Positions 45,082 through 56,500 of a stretch of DNA of 64,000 nt are shown in pieces. The notes below the pieces were generated by a model. The model did not search any database, was not told the DNA's origin, and saw nothing but the letters and a program-made list of their open reading frames with translations. Position 1 is the first letter of the stretch, and each line of letters starts with the position of its first letter. Made by a program: the position numbers and the translations under genes. The DNA comes from Rheinheimera mangrovi (GTDB lineage Bacteria > Pseudomonadota > Gammaproteobacteria > Enterobacterales > Alteromonadaceae), in contig NZ_CP034683.1 of assembly GCF_003990335.1 (NCBI RefSeq), positions 758,501 to 822,500 on the forward strand, in the 5' to 3' direction.

Positions 45082-45606
45082 ATGTGGTTACAAAGGCTCG
45101 GATTATGGGATCAGCGCTGTTTTGTTGCACTCTTTAGCAAAAGCGAACGCAAGCGGATCCATCAATTTAGTTTCTGGTGTTCAAAAACCGGAGACGGTCC
45201 TTTATATCTGCTGTTGGTTGCTTTGTTGTTTGCTTTGGAACTCACTCACGCCAGCGCCTTTACCGAATTACTGCTACTGAGTTTTGCTATCGAATTGCCT
45301 TTGTATCTGCTGTTGAAAAACTCAATCCGTCGCCAGCGTCCTTATCAGTTAATGGCAGGTATGATGCAAGCCCATATCGAGGCTTCAGATAAATTCAGTT
45401 TACCGTCCGGTCACACAGCTGCAGCCTTTGTAGTTGCCAGTACTTTGTTGTGCTTTTATCCAGAGTGGGCCTGGTTGGCTTTTAGTTGGGCAGGCTTAAT
45501 TGGCTTATCGCGTATCCTGCTAGGGGTACATTTTCCACTGGATATTCTGGCGGGTTCTTCTTTAGGTGTGTCCAGTTGTATGGTTGCTCAACAAATCCTG
45601 CATTAA
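45082..45606 (+). CDS. PAP2-family membrane phosphatase
   Basis: A 174-residue integral membrane protein of the type 2 phosphatidic acid phosphatase family. The three motifs are KNSIRRQRP, PSGHTAA and SRILLGVHFPLD, in the right order. Such proteins dephosphorylate lipid phosphates, for example undecaprenyl pyrophosphate or phosphatidylglycerophosphate. There is no sign which lipid is used here. Confidence 0.92.
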   Translation: MWLQRLGLWDQRCFVALFSKSERKRIHQFSFWCSKTGDGPLYLLLVALLFALELTHASAFTELLLLSFAIELPLYLLLKNSIRRQRPYQLMAGMMQAHIEASDKFSLPSGHTAAAFVVASTLLCFYPEWAWLAFSWAGLIGLSRILLGVHFPLDILAGSSLGVSSCMVAQQILH

Positions 45607-45744
45607 TTCTGCAAATTTTACTAAATATTCCATATTTCGCCTGGTAAAAGTCCTCTGCCTTTGTATTCCCTCTCTATAATTAATAGTAATTTTCATATCC
45701 CCCGCTGATTCAACTGTTTGCGCAGTATTTTTGGAGTATCTTCT

Positions 45745-47625
45745 ATGGCTTTTTTACGTCAATTTTCTATACGTCAGCGTTTATTACTGAATGCTATTAC
45801 AGTGGCTGTGTCGATGTTAATCATGTTGGGGTTGCTGCTGTTTCAAAGCAGTCAACTGACCACTCTGGCCGAGCTAAGGCTTGAAGTGGAGCAGCTAAAC
45901 CTGAATGTGCTGCAGCTAAGACGTAGTGAAAAGGACTTCTTATTACGCTCCGATTTAGAGTATCAGCAAAAGTTTAATCAAACCGCCACACAACTGAATC
46001 AAAAAGCCGCTTTGTTATCTGAAGGACTGACAGATGTAGGTATAGATGTAACCCCACTAAACTCCTTCGCCGGTTTTACCAAAAGTTATCAGGAACTCTT
46101 TAATCAGCTGGTGCAATTGTCAGAACAAGTTGGTTTAGACCCTCAGTCTGGCTTGTATGGTGAGTTAAGGGCCAAAGCGCATGAACTAGAGCAGGCCTTT
46201 AAAGACACCAACGACTTGCTGCTGACCACTCAGTTGTTGCAATTACGCCGTGCAGAGAAAGATTTTATGCTGCGGCTGGACATGAAATACCTCGAGAGTT
46301 TTAACAAAGGTTTTGCACAATTCCGCAGCCAAATTCAGAGCAATATCAGTGACACAACCCAAGCTCTGAACATGCAGCAGTTAGCCGATGCTTACAGTCT
46401 GGCTTTTGTCCGCTTAGTGGAAGGTGAACAAAAAATTGGTCTGGCGCACGATCAGGGGCTGATGGGGCAAATGCGCGAAGCTATCCATCAAACCGAAGAA
46501 AGTCTGGAGTTAATGTCAAAACGCACCGAAGAGGCGGTGAATCAAGCCAGTTCAGCCAGCCAAACCTTGGCTATCAGCTTGTTTGTTTTGGTCTTGGTGC
46601 TGGTGATAGCGCTGGTGCTGATGACCAGCAACAGTATTTTGCAACCTATCCAAAAAGTGTGTGCCACTATAGGTTTAGTGCGTAAAGACAATGACTTCCG
46701 CTTGCGTGTTTCTGAAGAAGGGCAAGATGAAATGACCACTTTGGCCAAAGATTTTAATCATATGCTGTCCGATGTGCAGGAGCTGGTAAGTAATGTGAAC
46801 CAGGCACTGGAAATGCTGGATGTAGCCACTCACGAACTGGCGAAGTCTACTGCAGAAACCAGTAAAGGCATGGCGCAGCAGCAAATGGAAAGCGATATGG
46901 TGGCCACAGCTGTCACAGAAATGGGCGCTACAGTGGATGAAATTGCAGTCAATACTGAAAACACTGCAACCAAAGCTCAGGACACCAACGCCAATGCGCT
47001 GTCAGGCTTAAAAGAAGTCGAGCAAACAGTAAATCGGATCAATGGTTTATCACAGGAGTTACAGCAAGCTTCAGTCGTTCTGGCTGAGCTGGAGAAAGAC
47101 AGTGCGACTATTGGCTCTGTGCTGGATGTGATTCGGGGCATTGCCGAACAAACTAATTTGCTGGCGCTGAATGCTGCTATTGAAGCGGCGAGAGCAGGTG
47201 AGCAAGGCCGGGGTTTTGCGGTAGTAGCTGATGAAGTCCGTAGCCTGGCGCAGCGCACTCAAGAGTCGACCGGCCAGATAGAAAAGATTATTTCCGGCTT
47301 ACAGCAACGCACTAAGAGCATTGTTGCTGTGATGCAAAACTGTCAGGCCCAGGGCAAAGAAAGCGCCAGTCAGGCAGGCTCTACTATCGAGTTATTGCGG
47401 CAAATCACCAATGATGTGGGCTTGATCATGGATATGACCACCCAAATTGCGACTGCTGTGGAAGAGCAAAGTTTAGTAGCTGCCGACGTGAATAAAAATG
47501 TGGTGCGTATTCGCGATATTTCTGAGGATTCGTTGAGTATTTCTAAACACAACGCTCAGATCAGTGAAGAAGTGGCCAGTCAGGCCAACATGTTGCACAT
47601 GACAGTAGATAAATTTAAGGCGTAA
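45745..47625 (+). CDS. Methyl-accepting chemotaxis protein with HBM-type sensor
   Basis: A 626-residue chemoreceptor: helix 1 (about residues 11-33), a periplasmic domain with two similar helical segments each starting RRSEKDF or RRAEKDF, as in HBM (helical bimodular) sensors that bind organic acids, helix 2 (about 280-302), a HAMP domain and a signalling domain with [25 protein letters not shown] supports ATG 45745 over the frame start at 45718. The ligand is unknown. Confidence 0.94.
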   Translation: MAFLRQFSIRQRLLLNAITVAVSMLIMLGLLLFQSSQLTTLAELRLEVEQLNLNVLQLRRSEKDFLLRSDLEYQQKFNQTATQLNQKAALLSEGLTDVGIDVTPLNSFAGFTKSYQELFNQLVQLSEQVGLDPQSGLYGELRAKAHELEQAFKDTNDLLLTTQLLQLRRAEKDFMLRLDMKYLESFNKGFAQFRSQIQSNISDTTQALNMQQLADAYSLAFVRLVEGEQKIGLAHDQGLMGQMREAIHQTEESLELMSKRTEEAVNQASSASQTLAISLFVLVLVLVIALVLMTSNSILQPIQKVCATIGLVRKDNDFRLRVSEEGQDEMTTLAKDFNHMLSDVQELVSNVNQALEMLDVATHELAKSTAETSKGMAQQQMESDMVATAVTEMGATVDEIAVNTENTATKAQDTNANALSGLKEVEQTVNRINGLSQELQQASVVLAELEKDSATIGSVLDVIRGIAEQTNLLALNAAIEAARAGEQGRGFAVVADEVRSLAQRTQESTGQIEKIISGLQQRTKSIVAVMQNCQAQGKESASQAGSTIELLRQITNDVGLIMDMTTQIATAVEEQSLVAADVNKNVVRIRDISEDSLSISKHNAQISEEVASQANMLHMTVDKFKA

Positions 47626-47656
47626 TAAAGGCTGGAGTTGTGAACACAGCTGATGA

Positions 47657-48067
47657 TCAATGTACTTGTTTGATTATCAGCTGACTGTCGCGGTTGCTGT
47701 TGGCTTGTTTTAAGCGCTGTAAATAATCCGCCCAAAGTTCGTCCTGCTCTGCCGCCAGTTTTGCCAGATAAGCCCAGCTATACAACCCCGTCTGATGGCC
47801 ATCATCAAATACCAGTTTTACCGCATATTGGCCTACCGGCACTATCTGGGTGATTGCTACCGCCTTTTTATGGCTGACCAATTGAGGTTTGCCATGACCC
47901 CGCACTTCGGCCGAAGGCGAAAACACCCGCAAAAATTCAGCGCTAAAGTGAAAAACTTGTCCGTCAGAAAATTTAACGTCCAGCATTTTACTGAAGCGAT
48001 GGTAATGCAGCACAGACACCTGTGAGGTTTTTGCAGCTGATGCTGGAACAGAAGTCTGTGCTGTCAT
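47657..48067 (-). CDS. DUF971 (gamma-BBH-like N-terminal domain) protein
   Basis: A 136-residue protein of the DUF971 family, related to the N-terminal zinc-binding domain of gamma-butyrobetaine hydroxylase. Visible are LDVKFSDGQVFHFSAEFLRVFSPSAEVRGHG and DDGHQTGLYSWAYL. The biochemical role is unknown. It sits 20 bases downstream of hslU on the same strand, an order common in gammaproteobacteria, so it is probably on the hslVU transcript. Confidence 0.88.
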   Translation of the reverse strand: MTAQTSVPASAAKTSQVSVLHYHRFSKMLDVKFSDGQVFHFSAEFLRVFSPSAEVRGHGKPQLVSHKKAVAITQIVPVGQYAVKLVFDDGHQTGLYSWAYLAKLAAEQDELWADYLQRLKQANSNRDSQLIIKQVH

Positions 48068-48087
48068 GCTATGGCCTTTACTAAAAG

Positions 48088-49419
48088 TTATAAAATAAAA
48101 CGGCTTAAATCTTCGTCCTGCACTAATGCGTCCAGGTGTGAATCAACATAAGTCGCGTCGATCAAAATTTGCTGACCGCTGTGATCAGCCGCATCAAAGG
48201 ACAGGTCTTCCAGCAATTTTTCCATCACAGTATATAAGCGACGTGCTCCGATGTTTTCAGTGCGCTCATTCACCTGCCAGGCTGCATTGGCAATACGTTT
48301 AATGCCATCTTCAGCAAAACTGATTTGTACACCTTCGGTAGCAAGCATGGCCACGCTTTGTTCCGTCAGCGAGGCTTTCGGCTCAGTCAGAATACGTTCA
48401 AAATCGTTGGCTGATAAGGCATCCAACTCAACCCGTATTGGTAAACGACCTTGCAGCTCAGGTACTAAATCCGACGGTTTTGCCATCTGAAATGCACCAC
48501 TGGCAATAAACAAAATATGGTCAGTTTTCACCATGCCGTGTTTAGTGGTAACGGTACAGCCTTCTATAAGTGGCAGCAAATCACGTTGCACACCTTCACG
48601 CGACACATCAGGGCCACTGGTTTCGCCGCGCTTACAAATTTTGTCGATTTCATCAATAAAGACGATGCCGGTTTGCTCCACAGCTTCCAGAGCTTTCAGC
48701 TTCAGCTCTTCCGGATTCACCAGGCGGGCTGCTTCTTCTTCAACCAGTTGCTTAAAGGCATCTTTAATTTTCAGCTTACGGCTTTTTTTCTTGTCTGAAC
48801 CTAAGTTCTGAAACATAGACTGCAGCTGGGATGTCATTTCTTCCATGCCCGGCGGTGCCATAATCTCCACACCCATTACAGGTGCGGCTAAATCGATTTC
48901 AATTTCTTTATCATCCAGCTGACCTTCACGTAATTTTTTACGGAAGGTTTGGCGGGTGTTGCTGTCCGACTCGCTGGTTTCTGCTTTACCCCAGGCATCA
49001 CGGGCTGGTGGCAATAAGGCGTCCAGAATACGTTCTTCTGCAGCTTCTTCCGCCCGGAATTTATTTTTTGCCACTTCCTGCTCGCGGAACATTTTTACTG
49101 CGCTGTCGGTCAAGTCGCGGATAATACTTTCCACTTCTTTACCGACATAACCTACTTCAGTGAACTTAGTGGCTTCGACTTTAATAAAAGGTGCGTTGGC
49201 CAATTTAGCCAGACGACGGGCTATTTCAGTTTTACCTACACCTGTTGGGCCTATCATCAAAATGTTTTTTGGCGTGATTTCCTGACGCAAAGCCGGGGCG
49301 AGTTGCATACGGCGCCATCTGTTTCGCAGTGCAATAGCTACAGCACGTTTAGCATTAGCCTGACCAATAATATGGCGGTCCAGCTCGTGGACTATCTCTC
49401 TTGGAGTCATATCAGACAT
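48088..49419 (-). CDS. hslU: HslU ATPase subunit of the HslUV protease
   Basis: HslU is the AAA+ unfoldase ring of the HslUV protease. The 443-residue length is normal. Seen are Walker [16 protein letters not shown], the pore loop [10 protein letters not shown], the I domain in the middle (VARIABLE, with [17 protein letters not shown]), Walker [11 protein letters not shown] and the sensor regions [12 protein letters not shown] and [14 protein letters not shown]. It is 12 bases downstream of hslV, one operon. Confidence 0.98.
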   Translation of the reverse strand: MSDMTPREIVHELDRHIIGQANAKRAVAIALRNRWRRMQLAPALRQEITPKNILMIGPTGVGKTEIARRLAKLANAPFIKVEATKFTEVGYVGKEVESIIRDLTDSAVKMFREQEVAKNKFRAEEAAEERILDALLPPARDAWGKAETSESDSNTRQTFRKKLREGQLDDKEIEIDLAAPVMGVEIMAPPGMEEMTSQLQSMFQNLGSDKKKSRKLKIKDAFKQLVEEEAARLVNPEELKLKALEAVEQTGIVFIDEIDKICKRGETSGPDVSREGVQRDLLPLIEGCTVTTKHGMVKTDHILFIASGAFQMAKPSDLVPELQGRLPIRVELDALSANDFERILTEPKASLTEQSVAMLATEGVQISFAEDGIKRIANAAWQVNERTENIGARRLYTVMEKLLEDLSFDAADHSGQQILIDATYVDSHLDALVQDEDLSRFIL

Positions 49420-49431
49420 TCAAATTTACCC

Positions 49432-49950
49432 TTACAATTCTTCAATGGTCTGGTGATGATTGGTATAGACACAAATATCACCAGCTATGGTTAAGCTTTT
49501 TTCTGCAATTTCACGGGCGCTTAATTCAGTGTTGGCCAAAAGTGCAGTCGCAGCCGCCTGAGCAAAAGGTCCACCGCTGCCGATGGCGATTAAATCATGT
49601 TCTGGCTGGATCACATCGCCGTTACCAGTGATGATCAGTGAACAATTGGCGTCAGCTACAGCTAACAAGGCTTCGAGTTTGCGCAGCATGCGGTCAGTGC
49701 GCCAGTCTTTAGCCAGCTCAACAGCTGCGCGCATTAAATGGCCCTGATGCATTTCGAGTTTGGCTTCAAAGCGTTCAAATAAGGTAAAAGCATCGGCTGT
49801 GCCGCCGGCGAAACCAGCTAATACTTTGCCGTGATACAAACGGCGAACTTTGCGGGCGTTGCCCTTCATCACAGTGTTGCCAAGCGAAACCTGGCCGTCA
49901 CCCGCAATCGCAACATGACCGTTGCGGCGTACAGAAACAATAGTGGTCAT
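49432..49950 (-). CDS. hslV: HslV peptidase subunit of the HslUV protease
   Basis: HslV forms the double-hexamer proteolytic core of HslUV. The 172-residue protein starts [13 protein letters not shown], so after Met removal the catalytic Thr is at position 1. [21 protein letters not shown] and [14 protein letters not shown] are diagnostic. It is the first gene of the hslVU operon, downstream of the ftsN-like gene from which an ERIC-like remnant separates it. Confidence 0.98.
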   Translation of the reverse strand: MTTIVSVRRNGHVAIAGDGQVSLGNTVMKGNARKVRRLYHGKVLAGFAGGTADAFTLFERFEAKLEMHQGHLMRAAVELAKDWRTDRMLRKLEALLAVADANCSLIITGNGDVIQPEHDLIAIGSGGPFAQAAATALLANTELSAREIAEKSLTIAGDICVYTNHHQTIEEL

Positions 49951-50016
49951 CGGAAGCCCTTTTTGGCTGAGGAAAACGGATTACCAAGGAGATAAGGGTG
50001 GGAACGCAGATTTTCA

Positions 50017-50075
50017 ATACCCTTTGTACTTGAAGCTGCAGCTTTGTTGACTGCAACTCCAATTACTTTGGATAT
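50017..50075 (-). repeat. ERIC/IRU-like repeat with internal deletion
   Basis: ATACCCTTTGTACTTGAAGC continues to TTTGTTGACTGC and then joins AACTCCAATTACTTTGGATAT directly. Both ends of the element are present in inverted orientation, but the central about 65 bases are missing. It lies between ftsN and hslV. Confidence 0.8.
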
Positions 50076-50090
50076 AAATATGGAAGGCGT

Positions 50091-50621
50091 TTAAGTGGCT
50101 GTGGCGATGCGGCACTCCACCACTTTTTGTCGCATCAACCGGCTTCTGTCACTTTCAGCCTGACGTTTGCTGGTGTAAGGCCCCAAAGTTACCCGAAAAA
50201 ACACGCCATTTTTACCTTCAATGCGCCGCACTTCTGAAGGGTAGCCGGCAAAAGCAACTTTGGCTTTCATTTGATGAGCAGTTTCTATAGCACGGTAAGT
50301 ACCACAAAACATTAAAAATGGCCCTTTGGCAGCCAGCTCCTCCACCGTCACCTGAATTTCTTTATTTTCCAGTTCTTCAATATACTGGTAAGGCTCTTTG
50401 GCTGGCTTAGGTGGCAAATCGTCTTTTTTCGCGGATATGACTGGCGTTACCGGATCGTCTACTGGAGTTTTTTGCGATAAATGGTATAAAAACCAAGCAA
50501 AACCAATCACTAACACACCTACCGTTATCACTAGCGGCCAGGGGAAAGGTTTCACTGTTTTGGTATTTTTTCTTGGTCTGGGAGCGGCCCGACCTGCTTT
50601 GACATAATCTTTTGGTGGCAT
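50091..50621 (-). CDS. ftsN: FtsN-like SPOR-domain cell division protein
   Basis: A 176-residue bitopic protein: a short basic cytoplasmic start (MPPKDYVKAGR), one helix (about residues 31-48), a proline-rich linker and a C-terminal SPOR domain that binds denuded septal glycan (FLMFCGTYRAIETAHQMKAKVAF, VTLGPYTSKRQAESDRSRL). FtsN triggers constriction in E. coli. The position between priA and hslV matches the usual order. It is shorter than the 319-residue E. coli protein. Confidence 0.85.
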   Translation of the reverse strand: MPPKDYVKAGRAAPRPRKNTKTVKPFPWPLVITVGVLVIGFAWFLYHLSQKTPVDDPVTPVISAKKDDLPPKPAKEPYQYIEELENKEIQVTVEELAAKGPFLMFCGTYRAIETAHQMKAKVAFAGYPSEVRRIEGKNGVFFRVTLGPYTSKRQAESDRSRLMRQKVVECRIATAT

Positions 50622-50687
50622 CTTCACAACTAACAACAACTGGCCTGATGTCCCGCATTCTACTGCAGTTTTGTTAAAAAGAAATGA

Positions 50688-52853
50688 TTAATTCAGGTCT
50701 TGTGGGTCTACATCCAGCTGCCATTTCACCTTACGGCTTAACGACCAGCGGCTGATTTCCGCCAGCACAGAGTCCAGACTTTGGTGTAATTGTTTCCTGT
50801 CTTTGGCAAAGAGTTGAATTTGCCAGCGGTATTTACCCGCCTTACGTTCCATAGGGCAAGCCAATGGCCCCAGTAACTGCACTTGTGGCCAGTTTTTGTA
50901 ATGGTCAGCCACTTTTTGCAGCCACTCTTTACAAAGCTCCAGCTGATGCGCTTCCACTCTAAACAAAGCCAGGAACATAAAAGGTGGTAAAAAGGTTTGT
51001 TGCCGCTCTTTTAATGCACTGCGGGCAAAGGAGGCGTAACCGTTTTGGATCACGTCCTGCAACAAAGCATGGCCCGGATAATGGGTTTGCAGCAGCACTT
51101 TACCAGGCTGTGAGCCTCGTCCGGCACGGCCTGATACTTGAGTTAACAACTGAGCTAATTGTTCAGGCGCTCTGAAGTCGTTGCTGTATAAAGCAGAGTC
51201 GACATCAATAATCACCACAAGGCCAACATTAGGGAAATGATGGCCTTTGGCCAGCATCTGAGTACCTAAAATAAGCTGAGGTTCGCCTTGTAATATCTGA
51301 TCCAAGGCTTTTTGCAAACTGCCTTTGCGTCTGATGCTGTCTCTGTCCAGTCGGGTGACAGTATGTGTAGGAAACAGTTGCTGTAACTGCTCTTCCAGCT
51401 GTTCAGTGCCCTGACCCACAGGAGCCAGCTGGGTGCTGCCACAACCACCACATTGATGCGGCACACCTTTAGTCGCCCCACAATGGTGGCACACCAACTG
51501 ACGGCTTTGTTTATGAAAAGTAGTGAAAGCACTGCATCTGTGGCACTCGGTCATCCAGCCACATTCATGACAAATAAGAGCTGGGGCAAAACCACGGCGA
51601 TTTAAAAACAGCAGTACTTGCTGGCCGAGTTTTAAATGTTGTTCGATACGCTGGCGAGTTAAACCTGCCATCCCATGCATCATTTGCTGTTGTTTTAAAT
51701 CCACCAGCTCAACTGTCGGCATCAACTGGCCAGCGGCGCGGTCAGGTAATTCCAGATGCGCAAAACGGCCTTGCTGCACATTGGCAAGGCTCTCTAAGCT
51801 GGGTGTGGCTGAGCCTAATAAAATAGGGCAACCCTGAATCGAAGCGCGTTTAATGGCTAAATCACGGGCGTGATAACGAAAACCGTCTTGCTGCTTAAAG
51901 GAGTTATCGTGCTCTTCATCAATAATCAGCAAATCAAGCTTTAAAAAAGGTAAAAACAAGGCGGAGCGGGTGCCTATCACTATGGCTAAATCACCGGTTT
52001 GGCATCGTTGCCAAACGGTAAAACGCTCAAGATCTGTCATATTGGAATGCCAGACGCCCACAGGCACAGCAAAACGTTGTTCAAAACGGGCTAAAGTTTG
52101 TGGTGTTAAACCTATTTCAGGCACCAACACCAGTACCTGCCCACCGGCTTTGACCACCGGGCTTATGCTTTGCAGATACACTTCGGTTTTGCCTGAACCT
52201 GTCACCCCTTCCAGTAAAAAACAACTGAAACTGCCTAAGGCTTGTTGCACTGCTGTCACCGCCAGCGCCTGCGCCGGATTCAGTGGCAAAGATTTTTGCT
52301 GCTCAGCTGCAGTGTGATAAGGGCCATATAACACTGGTGTCACTTGAGCCCAGCCTTGTTCAACAAAATACAACAGCTCTTTGCGCTGAAAATGCTGCAG
52401 TAACTGCGTTTCGGTTTGAGGCTGCTGCAGCTGTTGCCATAAGGCCAGCCGTTTTTTAGCTGCTTTAAATTGCTCTGCAGTTAAATGCTGGCCAGCTTCG
52501 GTCAGGCTATAACTATGGCCTTTAACCGGATCGGCATTTTTACCATCGCGTAACAAAGCGGGCAGGGCACTGGTCAGCACATCACCCAAAGGATGATGGT
52601 AGTAATCTGCGGCAAAACTGAGTAACTGGCGAATAGGGGCTGCTAATACAGGTATTTGATCCAATACTTCGGTCACAGCTTTTAATTGAGTCGCGTCGTA
52701 ACTGTCGGTGGGGTTCAGTTGCCAGACAATACCTATCAGCTCGCGTTTACCAAAAGGCACTAAAACACGACAACCTGGGCTTACCTCTTTGTCACAAAGG
52801 TAATCAAAATGCACCCTAAGAGGTATAGGTAAGGCTACCCGCAGTACTGTCAC
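50688..52853 (-). CDS. priA: Primosomal helicase PriA
   Basis: PriA restarts stalled replication forks. The 721-residue protein has the N-terminal DNA-binding domain, Walker A GVTGSGKTEVYL, helicase motif IIDEEHDNSFKQ, GSATPSLES, the zinc site with CHECGWMTECHRCSAF and CHHCGATKGVPHQCGGCGS, and the late VSGRAGRGSQPG. Eight cysteines are kept, so both zinc ions should bind. It is divergent from rpmE as in E. coli. Confidence 0.97.
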   Translation of the reverse strand: MTVLRVALPIPLRVHFDYLCDKEVSPGCRVLVPFGKRELIGIVWQLNPTDSYDATQLKAVTEVLDQIPVLAAPIRQLLSFAADYYHHPLGDVLTSALPALLRDGKNADPVKGHSYSLTEAGQHLTAEQFKAAKKRLALWQQLQQPQTETQLLQHFQRKELLYFVEQGWAQVTPVLYGPYHTAAEQQKSLPLNPAQALAVTAVQQALGSFSCFLLEGVTGSGKTEVYLQSISPVVKAGGQVLVLVPEIGLTPQTLARFEQRFAVPVGVWHSNMTDLERFTVWQRCQTGDLAIVIGTRSALFLPFLKLDLLIIDEEHDNSFKQQDGFRYHARDLAIKRASIQGCPILLGSATPSLESLANVQQGRFAHLELPDRAAGQLMPTVELVDLKQQQMMHGMAGLTRQRIEQHLKLGQQVLLFLNRRGFAPALICHECGWMTECHRCSAFTTFHKQSRQLVCHHCGATKGVPHQCGGCGSTQLAPVGQGTEQLEEQLQQLFPTHTVTRLDRDSIRRKGSLQKALDQILQGEPQLILGTQMLAKGHHFPNVGLVVIIDVDSALYSNDFRAPEQLAQLLTQVSGRAGRGSQPGKVLLQTHYPGHALLQDVIQNGYASFARSALKERQQTFLPPFMFLALFRVEAHQLELCKEWLQKVADHYKNWPQVQLLGPLACPMERKAGKYRWQIQLFAKDRKQLHQSLDSVLAEISRWSLSRKVKWQLDVDPQDLN

Positions 52854-52936
52854 AGCTAAATTCCACCTGTTTTATCAAGCAATTAGTTTAATGATCGACG
52901 TAACACAAAGCCATTAAAAATAAATCAGCCATTTTG

Positions 52937-52965
52937 TTGAAACTTTAAGCCTTAGCCATTAAACT
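52937..52965 (+). promoter_or_regulatory. Probable sigma-70 promoter of rpmE
   Basis: TTGAAA (52937-52942), a 17-base spacer and TAAACT (52960-52965) point toward rpmE. The -35 is a 5 of 6 match and the -10 a 4 of 6 match. It leaves about 75 bases of leader before the ATG. Confidence 0.55.
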
Positions 52966-53046
52966 ACGCGCCCTAATTTAACTGAAATTGCGTATGGTGT
53001 CTGACAACAGTTGATCAGATAGCGATACGGCCTAACGAGGTAACCC

Positions 53047-53259
53047 ATGAAACCAAGTATCCACCCGGAATACAAAGAAATCACTGCAACTTGTACTTGC
53101 GGTAACTCTTTCAAAACTCACTCTACACTGTGCAAAGACATCCACCTGGACGTTTGCTCAGCTTGCCACCCATTCTACACTGGTAAGCAGAAAGTGTTAG
53201 ACGTAGGCGGCCGTGTTGACCGCTTCAAAAAACGTTTCGCAGTACTGGGCGCCAAGTAA
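53047..53259 (+). CDS. rpmE: 50S ribosomal protein L31 (zinc-binding type)
   Basis: A 70-residue L31. Two cysteine pairs, TCTCGNSF and VCSACHPF, mark the zinc-binding C+ form. The usual [16 protein letters not shown] end is present. Zur-controlled zinc-free copies are not in the window. ACGAGGT lies before the ATG, and a hairpin terminator follows 15 bases after the stop. Confidence 0.97.
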   Translation: MKPSIHPEYKEITATCTCGNSFKTHSTLCKDIHLDVCSACHPFYTGKQKVLDVGGRVDRFKKRFAVLGAK

Positions 53260-53274
53260 TTTCAGGCATCAGTC

Positions 53275-53298
53275 AAAAAGGAGCTTCGGCTCCTTTTT
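53275..53298 (+). terminator. Terminator of rpmE
   Basis: AAAAAGGAGC/GCTCCTTTTTT with a TTCG tetraloop is a textbook rho-independent terminator. Confidence 0.92.
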
Positions 53299-53376
53299 TG
53301 TTGGTTTTAATTCGGGTTAGAGTAATATTTTGGGGGGCAGGTTTTTAAGGGTGTAAGCTTGCCCTCGCTTTGATGT

Positions 53377-53501
53377 TTACCCTAAGTAATTGGAGTTGTG
53401 GCAAGGCGGCAAGCAAGTGAGACCCTGGGAGCATAGTTGTCTATGCGACTAGGGCGAGTGAGCGCAGCCAACGCCGCTACAGCTTCAAGAACGACGGGTA
53501 A
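53377..53501 (+). repeat. ERIC/IRU-like repeat, full copy 3
   Basis: 125 bases from TTACCCTAAGTAATTGGAGT to AACGACGGGTAA. The core GACCCTGGGAGCATAG..CTATGCGACTAGGG is kept. It lies 64 bases upstream of the STAND/TPR gene and may affect its transcript. The gap 53260-53564 contains only this and the rpmE terminator. Confidence 0.85.
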
Positions 53502-53564
53502 CAAATCAGTGCTTTCATAATGCAGCTCACAACTATATATTAAACATATAGTTAACTTCTGGCT

Positions 53565-56500
53565 GTGGTTATGATTGGTACTTTCTTTTTTGGCGAGTGG
53601 CAGGTAGACCCCAGTGCCAATACGCTGAGGCTTGGCAAACAGCTGATCCAGCTTGAACCTAAAGCTATGGATGTGCTGGTGTTGTTATGCCAAAACGCCG
53701 GAGAAGTACTAAGCAGCGACGAGATTGTCAGCATTTGCTGGCCTCAGGCTGAAGTGGGCGATAACCCGCTGCATAAAATTATCACCCAAATTCGTAAAGC
53801 TCTTGGCGACAGCGCTACTTCCTCTACTTATATTGAAACCATTCGTAAACGTGGTTACCGCACTTTAGCTCAGGTCACTTTCCCGCTGGGGCAGGAACAG
53901 AGCGCCACACCTCAAAGCTGGCAGGGCGGTTCACCTTTTCCGGGTTTACAGGCTTACGATGCCCGTTATGCCAAAGTGTTTTTTGGCCGTGGCAGTCAAA
54001 TTGACACCTTATTGGAACGTATAGCGCAGCAAGTGCAATACGGCAGAGCCTTTTGTTTAGTCTTAGGCCCAAGCGGCAGCGGTAAATCCTCGTTAATTAA
54101 TGCCGGCGTAATGCCAAATCTGATGCAAAACAGCGGCTACAACGGCGTTAAAGTGGAGTCGTACAGCAGTCTGGATTTAGCTGATCTGACACCTGGCCAA
54201 TTATTGATGCAGCTGGCCAGTGCTTTGCTCGACTGGGACCTTGCAGACCAGCCCGTATTTGACGGCTGCAGTGCTGAGCAGCTCGCAGACAAATTACAGC
54301 ATCAAATGGACTGGGTGCTGCAAAGCTGTAAAAAAGCGCTTCAAAATCATAGCCAAAACGAAAGCAAATGCCGTTTTGCCATTTTTATCGACCGGCTTGA
54401 AGTGCTGTTGTCTTCGCCGCTGTTTAGCGAAGAAGAAAGGTTGCAGTTTATCGACCGGATGGAACAACTGGCCACTTCAGGTTTAGTGCTGGTACTAAGT
54501 GCCTGTCGTAACGAGTTTTACCCTTTATTGGTTACCTATCCCAGTTTGATGGCAGGCAAAGCCCGTGGTGCGCATTTTGACTTAGCACCGCCCGGCAGAG
54601 CCGAACTTTTACAAATGATCCGCTTACCCGCCATAGCCGCCAATTTAAGCTGGGATTTAGATCCAAACACCGCAGTACCACTGGATGAGTTGTTATGCAG
54701 CGAAGCGGCCAGCAACCCCGATGCTTTACCTATGCTGCAATACACCTTGCAGGAATTGTATTTACAGCGCAGCGACAGCAATCAACTGCTGTTTTCTGTC
54801 TATAAAAATTTAGGTGGTATTGAAGGTGCTATAGGTAAAAATGCCGAGCAGGCCATAGCCCAGTTAAGTACAGCAGAAAAAGACAGCTTACCCCGGGTGC
54901 TCTCCTTACTGGTGACGTTACGCGAAGACGAACAGTCCATCACCAGCCGCACTGCACTCTGGCAACAATTACAAAATGACGCTGAACGTACTTTGGTACA
55001 AGCCATGGTGGAGCATCGTTTATTTGTCTCCCACCTGCAAAACGCTGTGCCTTGTTTTAGTGTGGCACACGAAGCTTTATTAAGGCGCTGGCCAAGAGCC
55101 ACAGCCTGGATAGCAGAACATCATCAAAGTTTAAGTGTAAAAAGCCGCTTGCAGCATTTAACCAAACGCTGGCTGGCCGAAGATAAACACAGCGCTTATT
55201 TATTGGCCGACGGCAAACCTTTAGCCGAAGCCCAGCAGTTAGCGCAAAATGGCTTTTTTACGCTGGATTCCAACGAACAAGCTTTTATTTTGGCCTCAGG
55301 CAAAAGATCCAAATTAGTACGCACCAGCAGGCGCTTAACTTTTGCCTTACTCTGTGTGCTGACTTTTACTGCTGTATTAATGAGCTTCAGAAGTTTTGAA
55401 GCGGAAAAACTGGCGCAGCAAAAACGTTTGGCGGCCGAAAGTTTATTAGGTTTTATGGTGGGTGATTTTGCCGACAAATTGCGCAGCATAGGCCGGATGG
55501 ATTTACTGGACGGTATCAGCAATAAAGCGCTGGAGTATTTCAGCGACTTTTCTGATGCGGAAAAAGATCAGTACCTAAGCACCCAGGCCCGCTTGCAACA
55601 TGGCCAAACGCTGGAAGCTATGGGCGAAGTGGCGTATTCACGTGACAAAATTGATGAAGCCAAAACCGCTTTATTAGCAGCCAGAGAAAAACTGACACCA
55701 GTACTTAGTGAGCAACCAGATAATTTAGAACTGCTAAAAACCTTAGGCGCCAATGCCTTTTGGTTAGGGCAAATTCAGTACGATGCCAATAACTGGTTAG
55801 AGGCCAAACCAGAACTTGAGCTGTATTACAGCTATAGCCAGGCTATGTACAAAATAGCGCCAGACAGTGTAGATGCCCTCATGGAGTTATCTTACGCTAC
55901 TAATTCATTAGGCTCTTTGGCGATGAAATTGCAAGAGTTTGAGCAAGCCACAGCTTTTTTTGATGAGTCGCTTAATCTTAAATTATTAGCAAAAGCTAAA
56001 GATCCTACCAATACCGCTTTGATTGCAGATATAGCAGATACCCGATCTTGGCTAGCTAGTGCTGCATTATCTGAAGGGAATGCAAATAAGGCTATCTCCG
56101 TGCATTTGCAGATACAGTCTGAATTTGAAAAAATGAATATTAGAGCTAAATCAGATGCTTACATGTTGGATAAAGTATTTAACAGCTATTCTAATCTTGC
56201 TGTTATTAATGACTATCAGGGATTAACCATGCAAGCTTTTGAGCTATTACATCAGGCTCACCGCATGCTGGAACAAGTGATTAAACAGGATCCCGACAAC
56301 AAAGTATGGCAACGTAGTTCATTTCACTACAAAGTTCTGTTAATGAGATTGAATGCGAAGCTACGTGACTCGCGTATCAACTATACCCCTGATTTATTGC
56401 TGCATGAGCTTCTCAAAATGAAAGGGGACTATGGTAGTGAACAAGACTATCTGAGGATCTATAGTAACTTATTACTTGAGTCCGCCCGTTATTATCAGGC